Below are positions 1 to 6,280 of a DNA stretch of 20,561 bases, one piece after another; position 1 is the stretch's first letter; each line of letters opens with the position of its first letter. A model generated the notes under the pieces. It had not been told where the DNA came from. It was given only the letters and a program-made list of their open reading frames with translations, and ran no database searches. Origin of the DNA: Candidatus Portnoybacteria bacterium CG_4_9_14_3_um_filter_43_11 (GTDB taxonomy: Bacteria; Patescibacteriota; Minisyncoccia; Portnoybacterales; UBA2143); the NCBI GenBank assembly GCA_002791035.1, contig PFWG01000048.1:1-20561 (forward strand), read 5' to 3'. A program made the position numbers and the translations under genes.

Positions 1-259
1 CTTCGAGCGAATCCGAAAATGGCTGTATCTTTTTATAATCATAATACTTTAACATATCATCTGCGCTTTTGAAGTGAGTTGCTTTGACAACTTTTTTCTC
101 CAACTTCTCTTTCCCACAGACAAAAACCAAGATATCACCTGGCTCTATTTTATTATACAGGACCGAACCGGCTCTGGTTTCGATGGTTTTTCCGCCGTTT
201 TTAATGGCGTCGAAAACAAATTTATCCCGTTGCTTAATTTTTAAAAAATGCTTTTTCAT
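1..259 (-). CDS. ASCH-domain protein, partial (3' end beyond window)
   Basis: Reverse-strand reading frame starting at the ATG at 259 and still open at base 1, giving 86 codons. The protein begins MKKHFLKIKQRDKFVFDAIK and carries the ASCH signature G-x-K-x-x-E-x-R at residues 22-29 (GGKTIETR), followed by a beta-rich stretch ending EPGDILVF. ASCH domains are PUA-like folds thought to bind RNA or modified nucleotides; some are hydrolases, but no substrate can be named here. The start codon lies only 5 bases after the 3' end of the tRNA-Pro gene on the same strand, so the gene is probably expressed from the tRNA promoter. There is no room for a normal Shine-Dalgarno leader apart from a GGA next to the ATG. 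The family call is fairly sure; the exact function is unknown. Confidence 0.75.
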   Translation of the reverse strand, partial: MKKHFLKIKQRDKFVFDAIKNGGKTIETRAGSVLYNKIEPGDILVFVCGKEKLEKKVVKATHFKSADDMLKYYDYKKIQPFSDSLE

Positions 260-264
260 TCCAG

Positions 265-336
265 TCGGGGCGCCGGGATTCGAACCCGGAGTAAATCCTC
301 CCAAAGGACTCGTGCTAGCCGTTACACTACGCCCCG
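265..336 (-). tRNA. tRNA-Pro (anticodon UGG)
   Basis: A 72-nt reverse-strand cloverleaf. The acceptor stem CGGGGCG pairs fully with CGCCCCG, and the discriminator is A at 265. The D stem is GTGT/GCAC with GG in the loop, the anticodon stem is AGTCC/GGATT with loop TTTGGGA (anticodon TGG), and the T arm is CCGGG-TTCGAAT-CCCGG. The C1-G72 start and the loop sequence match bacterial tRNA-Pro(UGG). The 3' CCA is not encoded (CTGG follows), so it must be added by a nucleotidyltransferase. Confidence 0.93.
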
Positions 337-343
337 TCATTTT

Positions 344-372
344 ATCCTATCTCAATAATGTGATATAATCAA
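344..372 (-). promoter_or_regulatory. Promoter for tRNA-Pro / ASCH
   Basis: On the reverse strand TTGATT (372-367) is followed after 17 bases by TAGGAT (349-344), and the tRNA begins 8 bases further on. Spacing and distance to the mature 5' end suit a sigma70-type tRNA promoter; the -10 matches 4 of 6 consensus bases. Confidence 0.5.
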
Positions 373-390
373 GAATTATATATTAATAGA

Positions 391-396
391 TATAAT
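391..396 (+). promoter_or_regulatory. Possible -10 box for uvrD
   Basis: TATAAT lies 55 bases before the uvrD ATG in an AT-rich stretch. No convincing -35 hexamer lies 16-18 bases upstream, so this is a weak call. Confidence 0.3.
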
Positions 397-451
397 TTCA
401 TTCGCTCGGAAATAACTAAACCAGTTTATTATTTCCTCACTCATTTCAATT

Positions 452-2365
452 ATGGACATCCTGTCTTCTCTTAATCCTAAGCAAAAAGAAGCCGTCACTG
501 CCCTCAACGGGCCGGTTTTGGTTATCGCCGGTCCCGGCTCGGGCAAAACCCGCGCCCTGACCCATCGCATCGCTTACCTCATTTCTCAAAACATCCCGGC
601 CCGAAGCATTTTGGCGGTAACTTTTACCAATAAAGCCGCTGAAGAAATGAAAGACCGGGTCAAAAAACTACTTGACGAAAATTCGCTCTCATATCAATCA
701 CCAACCGTCGGAACTTTTCACAGCGTCTGTCTCCAGGTTCTCCGGCGGGAGATGGATAAGAGTTCGCTCGGATACAAAAGAAATTTTGTCATCCATGACC
801 GCGCCGACCAACTGGCTTTGATTAAGCAAGTCCTCAAAGATTTAGAAATCAACCCTGACCAGTTTAAGCCCAACGCCGTCATTGAAGCCATTTCCCGCGC
901 CAAAGACGAATTGATTGACAGCCAGAGTTATCAGGAGCAGGCCCGCGACTATTTCCCCCAGACCATTGCTAAGATTTACCGCGCCTACCAGGAGGCGCTT
1001 CAAGCGTCAAACGCCCTTGATTTTGACGATTTAATCATGTTAACGAATAAACTTTTCCAAACCCATCCGGCAGTTTTGGAAAAATACCAAAACCAATGGC
1101 AGTATATTCTGGTTGACGAGGCCCACGACACCAACATCAGCCAATATAATTTAACTAAACTATTATCTCAAAAAAACAAAAATCTTTGGTTTATCGCCGA
1201 TACCGACCAAAGCATCTATTCATGGCGGGGAGCAGACTTTCGCAATGTCTTAAACTTTGAAAAGGATTTTCCAGCCACCAAAGTAATTATCCTTGACCAA
1301 AATTACCGCTCTACTCAAAATATTCTCTTAGCCAGCCATCATATTATTACTAAGAACAACCAACGAAAAGAAAAAAATCTTTGGACTGAGAATAAGACCG
1401 GAGAAATGATTAAAATCGTTGAAGCCGAAAATGAAGCTGAAGAAGGCAATTTCATCATTGAGGAAATCGGAAATTTAGTCAGGCAGGGACATACCCTAAA
1501 TGACTTCGCTGTCCTTTATCGGACCAACGCCCAGTCCCGGGCGATAGAAGAGTCCTTTTTAAAAGCCAATTTCCCGTATAAATTAATCGGCACCGTTCGG
1601 TTCTATGAAAGAAAGGAAATTAAGGACATTCTGGCTTATCTTAAATACATCGCCAATTCCAGCGATTTGGTCAGCTTAAAAAGGATTATCAATCTGCCTG
1701 CCCGGCGGCTGGCCAGATTCGCCCAAGACATCCGAGAACTGACCAAATTAGAAAATCTCCCGCCTTATCGGCGGACAGGGCCGGTGCCGCTGAATAATTT
1801 TTACCAAATGATTGATGATTTAAGAAAAATCAGCCAAAAAGAAAATCTAACTAAATTGATCCGAGCGGTAATTGAAAAAATTGATTATGAAAAATATATT
1901 AAGGGCGAATCTGCCTCATCGGCAGACGAGGAAGGCGAGAGAAGATGGGAAAACGTCCAAGAACTTTTCACCGTCGCGCAAAAATACGACCACGAAGAAC
2001 CCGGTCGGGGACTTGAAAAATTCTTGGAAGAGATTACGCTTCTAAGCGACGGCGACGAGGTTGAAACCGGCAAGAATCTGGTCAACTTAATGACGCTTCA
2101 CTGCGCCAAAGGGCTGGAATTTCCGGTGGTTTTCATCGTCGGCTGCGAAGAGGGTATTTTCCCTCACTCCAAAAGCTTTCTTGACCCGAGCCGGATGGAA
2201 GAAGAAAGGCGGCTGTGTTATGTCGGCGTCACCCGCGCCAAGGAGAAAATTTACCTTAGCTTTGCCAAACAGAGACGGCTGTGGGGACAAGTGATGGTTA
2301 GCCCGCCCTCGCGTTTTTTAGCCGACATTCCGGAAAACATCGTTGAGTTTGAAGAATACTTTTAG
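452..2365 (+). CDS. uvrD: UvrD/PcrA-type SF1A DNA helicase
   Basis: ATP-dependent 3'-5' DNA helicase of the UvrD/PcrA family, acting in nucleotide-excision and mismatch repair and in clearing recombination or transcription-blocked intermediates. Visible motifs: Q motif around Gln11, Walker A AGPGSGKT (26-33), motif Ia TFTNKAAEEM, motif II DEAHD (222-226), motif III ADTDQSIYSWRG, motif IV QNYRST, motif V LHCAKGLEF (549-557), and motif VI with the arginine finger in VGVTRAKEK (Arg595). At 637 residues it is shorter than typical PcrA (about 720). It ends soon after PSRFLADIPE and so lacks the usual C-terminal tail. Oddities: motif II has His where the family normally has Gln (DExQD), and two copies of a palindromic repeat lie within the coding region in different frames. 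No clear Shine-Dalgarno precedes the ATG. rsmA follows after 23 bases, probably in the same transcript. UvrD and PcrA cannot be told apart from sequence alone. Confidence 0.95.
   Translation: MDILSSLNPKQKEAVTALNGPVLVIAGPGSGKTRALTHRIAYLISQNIPARSILAVTFTNKAAEEMKDRVKKLLDENSLSYQSPTVGTFHSVCLQVLRREMDKSSLGYKRNFVIHDRADQLALIKQVLKDLEINPDQFKPNAVIEAISRAKDELIDSQSYQEQARDYFPQTIAKIYRAYQEALQASNALDFDDLIMLTNKLFQTHPAVLEKYQNQWQYILVDEAHDTNISQYNLTKLLSQKNKNLWFIADTDQSIYSWRGADFRNVLNFEKDFPATKVIILDQNYRSTQNILLASHHIITKNNQRKEKNLWTENKTGEMIKIVEAENEAEEGNFIIEEIGNLVRQGHTLNDFAVLYRTNAQSRAIEESFLKANFPYKLIGTVRFYERKEIKDILAYLKYIANSSDLVSLKRIINLPARRLARFAQDIRELTKLENLPPYRRTGPVPLNNFYQMIDDLRKISQKENLTKLIRAVIEKIDYEKYIKGESASSADEEGERRWENVQELFTVAQKYDHEEPGRGLEKFLEEITLLSDGDEVETGKNLVNLMTLHCAKGLEFPVVFIVGCEEGIFPHSKSFLDPSRMEEERRLCYVGVTRAKEKIYLSFAKQRRLWGQVMVSPPSRFLADIPENIVEFEEYF
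1760..1780 (+). repeat. Palindromic repeat inside uvrD, copy 1
   Basis: CCGCC-TTATC-GGCGG forms a 5-bp stem with a 5-base loop; the unit continues with ACAGGG. It is read in frame as PPYRRTG, between two predicted helices of the helicase 2B region. It aligns with the copy at 1911-1931 at 16 of 21 positions. Confidence 0.65.
1911..1931 (+). repeat. Palindromic repeat inside uvrD, copy 2
   Basis: CTGCC-TCATC-GGCAG forms the same 5-bp stem and 5-base loop as copy 1, followed by ACGAGG. The unit starts at codon position 2 here but at codon position 1 in copy 1, so it encodes ASSADEE instead of PPYRRTG. It lies in the loop between YEKYIKGE and ERRWENVQEL, where E. coli UvrD has a shorter connection. 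Confidence 0.65.
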
Positions 2366-2388
2366 CCGTCCGTCATTAGAAAATACCA

Positions 2389-3216
2389 ATGACCAAAACC
2401 GAAATAAAAAATTTACTGGAGGAATACAACCTAAGGCCCAACAGGCGACTAGGACAGAGTTTTTTAATTGAGCAGAATATTGTCAATAAAATCATAAAAA
2501 CCGCCGAGGTCTCGGATAAAGATATTGTCATTGAAGTCGGCGCCGGACTGGGCAATCTTACTCAAGAACTGGCCCGAAAAGCCAAAAAAGTCATTGCTAT
2601 TGAAAAGGACAAACAACTCATTTTAATCTTAAGAAAAAATCTGTCCGGATTCAAAAACATTGACTTAATCCCCGGAGACATTTTGAAACTGCCCGAGCCG
2701 AAAAAGGTCTTTTTAAAAAACTACCGAGTGGTGGCCAATATCCCGTATTACCTGACCTCGCCGTTGATTCGGATGTTTTTAGAAAACAAGAACCAACCAC
2801 GAGAAATGACGCTTTTGGTTCAAAAGGAAGTCGCTAAAAGAATAACGGCTATCCCCCGAAGGGGCGCGACGCCCAAGATGAGCCTTCTGGCGATTTCAGT
2901 CCAATTCTACGCCCAACCGAAAATAGCCGGCTATGTGGCCAAAGATTGCTTTTGGCCCAAACCCAAAGTTGACTCGGCGATAATTAAAATTGCCGGTATC
3001 CAGCCAAGAAAAGATGTTGACATAAAAAAGTTTTTTCAGGTGGTCAAAGCCGGTTTTTCTTCGCCGCGAAAACAACTAATCAATAATCTGTCGGCCGGAC
3101 TGAAAAAAGATAAGCCAGAAATTAAAAAAGCCCTCCGTGATATGGGCTTGGATGAAAAAATCAGAGCCGAAGCGCTCAAAGTAGAGGACTGGTTAAAGTT
3201 ATACAATCTATTTTAG
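2389..3216 (+). CDS. rsmA: 16S rRNA (adenine(1518)-N6/adenine(1519)-N6)-dimethyltransferase RsmA/KsgA
   Basis: S-adenosylmethionine-dependent enzyme that dimethylates two adjacent adenines in the 3' hairpin (helix 45) of 16S rRNA, a late step and checkpoint in 30S assembly. The sequence shows the N-terminal RRLGQSFL motif (residues 19-26), the SAM-binding EVGAGLGNLT (49-58), the catalytic NIPY motif (117-120), VQKEVAKR, and the WPKPKVDSAII segment. The length of 275 residues is normal. An extra run of about six residues, within PRRGATPK (156-163), interrupts the usual link between VAKRITA and MSLLAISVQ. It is encoded by a GC-rich hairpin-forming stretch. The gene follows uvrD after 23 bases. 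Confidence 0.96.
   Translation: MTKTEIKNLLEEYNLRPNRRLGQSFLIEQNIVNKIIKTAEVSDKDIVIEVGAGLGNLTQELARKAKKVIAIEKDKQLILILRKNLSGFKNIDLIPGDILKLPEPKKVFLKNYRVVANIPYYLTSPLIRMFLENKNQPREMTLLVQKEVAKRITAIPRRGATPKMSLLAISVQFYAQPKIAGYVAKDCFWPKPKVDSAIIKIAGIQPRKDVDIKKFFQVVKAGFSSPRKQLINNLSAGLKKDKPEIKKALRDMGLDEKIRAEALKVEDWLKLYNLF
2854..2874 (+). repeat. Hairpin-forming insertion inside rsmA
   Basis: Two alternative perfect hairpins overlap: CCCC-GAA-GGGG (2854-2864) and GGGCG-CGA-CGCCC (2862-2874). The region encodes PRRGATP. Compared with KsgA proteins this segment is longer by several residues, which suggests an inserted element. Only one copy is seen in this window. Confidence 0.4.
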
Positions 3217-3261
3217 ACCGGTTCTTTTTTGAGGCAAGGCCATCTTGGCAAGTAAAAATTC

Positions 3262-3270
3262 TGTGGATAA
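3262..3270 (-). promoter_or_regulatory. Perfect consensus DnaA box upstream of the T4SS-like operon
   Basis: TGTGGATAA is the exact complement of the consensus box TTATCCACA. It lies in the 107-bp gap between rsmA and the secretion cluster, 15 bases before the -35 element. The boxes at the putative origin are each one or two bases off consensus, so this is the best match in the window. Confidence 0.5.
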
Positions 3271-3285
3271 CTGAAAAACCTTTAT

Positions 3286-3314
3286 TTGGGAAAGTCAGCG
3301 AAGTGGTATATAAT
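3286..3314 (+). promoter_or_regulatory. Promoter of the T4SS-like operon
   Basis: TTGGGA (3286-3291), a 17-base spacer, then a perfect TATAAT (3309-3314). The ATG of the first gene is 10 bases downstream of the -10 box, so the transcript would have almost no 5' leader. Confidence 0.6.
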
Positions 3315-3323
3315 ATAGAGTAA

Positions 3324-4133
3324 ATGAAAGACAAAAAGCAGTCCACAAAAAAAAGATTCTTGGTGGGTGTTTTTATTGTGGCAATTATTGGAGTGGGGGG
3401 CTGGTTTTTGTTCTTTAAAAACGGCGGCGGCGTTTCCATAAATCTGAAAGACAACGGCGCCAACTATACTGCCGACATTAAAAACAAACTGATGGAGGAA
3501 AGCAATTCTAATGATGATAACGACGGGTTGACTAATCGCGAAGAAAAAATTTACGGCACCGACCCGCTTAATCCCGACAGCGACGGCGACGGCTACTCGG
3601 ACGGCGAGGAGATCCAAAACGGCTACAATCCGTTGGTGCCTTCGCCTGACGACGAAATCACCGATATTAAAGGATTTCTTGACGGACTAAACGCGGAGAT
3701 TGAGCTTAGCCTGCCCGACGAAAAAGATTTAAATATTTCTCTGTCCACCGGCAAAGAAGCGGTGGAAAAATATCTTCAAGAAACCAAGACCCCGGCGATT
3801 CTAAAAGACCCTGAACTTTACCAACAGGCGTTTTTGGAAGCCCGGGCGGGCAAGACCCAAAAGATAGACCAAATTATTTCGGAATTGGAAAAGAGTTATT
3901 CCGACCTGTTCAAGACCATCGTGCCGGTGGAAGCGCTTCAACTCCATAAATTGACGCTGGGCATGATGCCGGCGCTGATCCAACTCTTTGGGGACCTGAA
4001 ATCCGCTCAGTCCAGCCCGCTCAAAGCGCTTGCTTCCATCCAAACTTCACAGTCGCTAATCCCATACACCCTGGTTATTCAAATTCAAATCAATGAATTA
4101 GTTAGTAAATATGGTTTAGAAGCGCCGGAGTAA
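3324..4133 (+). CDS. Membrane-anchored protein with thrombospondin type 3 (calcium-binding) repeats
   Basis: A 269-residue protein with a short basic N-terminus, one membrane segment (about residues 12-31), and an exported remainder. Residues 62-106 hold two TSP3-type acidic repeats, DDNDG (64-68) and DSDGDG (85-90), each followed by a GTDPLNPD- or GYNPLVPS-like turn. Such DxDxDG loops bind calcium in TSP3 and OmpA-linker proteins. The rest (about 110-269) looks helical and is not recognised. It is the first gene of a twelve-gene rightward cluster encoding a type IV secretion-like apparatus, so an extracytoplasmic structural or adhesive role with that machine is likely but inferred. The next gene starts 1 base after its stop. 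The start fits the promoter at 3286-3314 and would give a near-leaderless mRNA. Confidence 0.8.
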   Translation: MKDKKQSTKKRFLVGVFIVAIIGVGGWFLFFKNGGGVSINLKDNGANYTADIKNKLMEESNSNDDNDGLTNREEKIYGTDPLNPDSDGDGYSDGEEIQNGYNPLVPSPDDEITDIKGFLDGLNAEIELSLPDEKDLNISLSTGKEAVEKYLQETKTPAILKDPELYQQAFLEARAGKTQKIDQIISELEKSYSDLFKTIVPVEALQLHKLTLGMMPALIQLFGDLKSAQSSPLKALASIQTSQSLIPYTLVIQIQINELVSKYGLEAPE

Positions 4134-4134
4134 A

Positions 4135-5634
4135 ATGAAAACATTAAAACTGATAATTTTTTTAACTTTTATTCCCTTGTTGGCGGCCTTCAGCGTTTTA
4201 TCGGCGAAAGCGGCTGTGCCGGTGGTGGTCTTCGGCAAATACCTTGACTTGGTCAAGGATATTGACGACGCCGATAAATATACCCCCGACATTCAGTCGC
4301 AGATTACCGGCATTTTGGAATATAAAAAAGGTCTCCCCCTCAATACTACCATCAGCTACGCCCAAAAATTAGAAAACAATCCAACGGACAAGAGCGACGT
4401 TCTGAACGAAATCGTCAAAAACATTAATGACCGGATAGCCGAAATAGAAAAAGAAATAATAAAAGAAAAAACAGACAAGACGCCGAATACAGAACGAATC
4501 GCCAAATTAGAGGACGGCATTAAGCAACTTGAAGGCCTCAAGACCGCGACGAAAGAAACCAAGACCCATCTGGTCAACAGCCTCGCTTTGGACGTCCATA
4601 TCGTCAAAGACAGCACTTCTATAATTGAAGACCTCAAAGCCATGGCCCGGGAAAGATTGGCCCGAACCCAACTCGGCGAACTGGCAACGCCCTTACTTGA
4701 CCAATTTGACCAACTGTCAATTAAGGATTTCGGTCAATATCTCTATGACGAGCCGCTTCAGGCGGCAAGAGATTATCTGGATACCAATTTCTTTAAAGTA
4801 ACAAAACCATCCCTGCCCCAAGAGGATTTGGACTCGATTGAAAACGCCGTTAATAACTCTATCGCTCCTTCTTATCTTAATCCAGTTAGACCGGAGAAAG
4901 ATGACGATTTCGTCGGATTAGACAATGTTTTTGACGAAAGCAAGGGAGGAGGATGGGACCAGTGGCTTTTAGCCCTTGAAGATAATCACAATGATTATGG
5001 AATTTATCTTTCTGCTCTTGAAAGCGCCCAGCAGGTCTATCAATCGGAACAGCTAAAAAATCAAACTCAAGCCATCGCCTATCAGGGCGTCAGACCGATA
5101 AATGATACTCTGGGCAAACCGATTGAATGCACCCAAGCGAGCGCTCAGTGCCCCAAATGCGAAAACGGCGTCTGTCTCGGTTTTGACGGCCAGCCGAAAT
5201 ATGCCATAAGCAAACCGGGAAGCGCCATTGCCGCTGACCGCGCCGCCACCGTTGAGGCCCAGTTTGATGTGGCTGTTAATCCGCAGTACGCCCCGGAAAG
5301 CTCCGCTATCGGCGCCGTCGGACAGATACCGACCGCTCCATATAAAGACGTTACCCCGTCAAAACAAGCGGAGAAAAATACTGAATGGTGGGGAGATACT
5401 ACTATGAACAGTTTAAAAGCGCTGGAAGACATTTTCTGCGCCTGTTTTCCTGATTTTTGCCGGATATACAAAATTTTCAGTTTAAAAGACCTCTTCCCCT
5501 TGTTTAAAATCCCGGATGAAATTACAATCTGCGGCCGGACTTTCAATTTGTGCGATTATTTTCCGGAAGTTTGCGACAGCTTCACCGATCTGTTTGAAGA
5601 CTTCTTTAAAGACATCTTTAACTTCTTTGAATAA
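4135..5634 (+). CDS. Secreted or surface protein with helical body and cysteine-rich C-terminus, T4SS cluster
   Basis: A 499-residue protein that I do not recognise beyond its setting. It starts with a clear signal peptide (hydrophobic stretch about residues 5-22, then SAKAA), so the mature part is outside the cytoplasm. Residues about 95-150 are charged and heptad-like (NDRIAEIEKEIIKEK onward), suggesting a coiled coil. All ten cysteines are in the last third: C332, C339, C342 and C347, then C435, C437, C442, C466, C473 and C480. The C-terminal 60 residues are rich in Phe, Cys and Asp. The next gene also encodes a cysteine-rich exported protein, so the two may form a disulfide-bonded or metal-binding assembly. 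The start is 1 base after the previous stop, so translation is probably coupled. Confidence 0.7.
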   Translation: MKTLKLIIFLTFIPLLAAFSVLSAKAAVPVVVFGKYLDLVKDIDDADKYTPDIQSQITGILEYKKGLPLNTTISYAQKLENNPTDKSDVLNEIVKNINDRIAEIEKEIIKEKTDKTPNTERIAKLEDGIKQLEGLKTATKETKTHLVNSLALDVHIVKDSTSIIEDLKAMARERLARTQLGELATPLLDQFDQLSIKDFGQYLYDEPLQAARDYLDTNFFKVTKPSLPQEDLDSIENAVNNSIAPSYLNPVRPEKDDDFVGLDNVFDESKGGGWDQWLLALEDNHNDYGIYLSALESAQQVYQSEQLKNQTQAIAYQGVRPINDTLGKPIECTQASAQCPKCENGVCLGFDGQPKYAISKPGSAIAADRAATVEAQFDVAVNPQYAPESSAIGAVGQIPTAPYKDVTPSKQAEKNTEWWGDTTMNSLKALEDIFCACFPDFCRIYKIFSLKDLFPLFKIPDEITICGRTFNLCDYFPEVCDSFTDLFEDFFKDIFNFFE

Positions 5635-5666
5635 GGCGGGATGTTCGGACTTTAAAATTATTGGCG

Positions 5667-6269
5667 ATGCTTAATTTGATTAAAAAAATTATCCTCTTCG
5701 TTTTTATTACAATAATAGTTTTTTTTGTTTTTAATGAAGTGAAATTAAACAATCAGCCGTCAGCCGCTTCAGTCCAAAACCAGAAACCGTTTCTTTCCGA
5801 AAACGGAAGACCGGTTCCGGCCGCTCTTCTTCCTTTAAGTCAAGAGCAGGAAAGCCAGAAGACATCTTATTCTCTGCTGACAACCATCCAAAGCGTTAAA
5901 AACCAGATAGAAAATTTGGGACTCCAAACCGATCCGATTACCCTTTATTCAAAAATCAACGCTGCGATTGAAGACAAAGATTATTGGAAAGAAAAAGAGG
6001 AAGAGGTGGCAGAGGCGCGGCAAACAATCAGTAGTGTCCCCTTGGGCATACAGTGCGGCGGGCGAATTTTAACCGAACCCGGCATAGGACCGCTGACCAG
6101 ACGCCCTTGCTGTACCGGATGCTGTGTTGGCTGCAGCCCGATTTGTTGCGGCGACTGCGGCTGCTGCGTTGCCAGCTGTGAAAGAATCTGTGAGTGTATT
6201 TCCGGTCCCGGCGCCGCTTATCTTTGGGATTCAATCACCGACATCTGCGGCTGCGGCATTGAACCCTAA
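5667..6269 (+). CDS. Membrane-anchored protein with very cysteine-rich C-terminal domain
   Basis: A 200-residue protein of unknown family. I chose the ATG at 5667; an in-frame TTG at 5661 is possible. Residues about 4-22 form a membrane anchor or signal (LIKKIILFVFITIIVFFVF), followed by a polar and helical region. From residue 130 on there are 16 cysteines (130, 148, 149, 152, 153, 156, 160, 161, 164, 166, 167, 171, 175, 177, 194, 196), including five CC pairs, spaced mostly by one to three residues. Such density in an exported protein suggests multiple disulfides or a metal cluster; sequence alone does not decide. It lies between the other cysteine-containing exported protein and the VirB6-like channel gene, in the same transcript. 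Confidence 0.7.
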   Translation: MLNLIKKIILFVFITIIVFFVFNEVKLNNQPSAASVQNQKPFLSENGRPVPAALLPLSQEQESQKTSYSLLTTIQSVKNQIENLGLQTDPITLYSKINAAIEDKDYWKEKEEEVAEARQTISSVPLGIQCGGRILTEPGIGPLTRRPCCTGCCVGCSPICCGDCGCCVASCERICECISGPGAAYLWDSITDICGCGIEP

Positions 6270-6280
6270 TAATCAATCTA

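Noticed and set aside
84..368. 94-residue forward reading frame across the ASCH gene and tRNA
   Set aside because: It is antisense to both and contains the GAPGFEPG-type peptide that arises from reading a tRNA T arm backwards, a known false gene.
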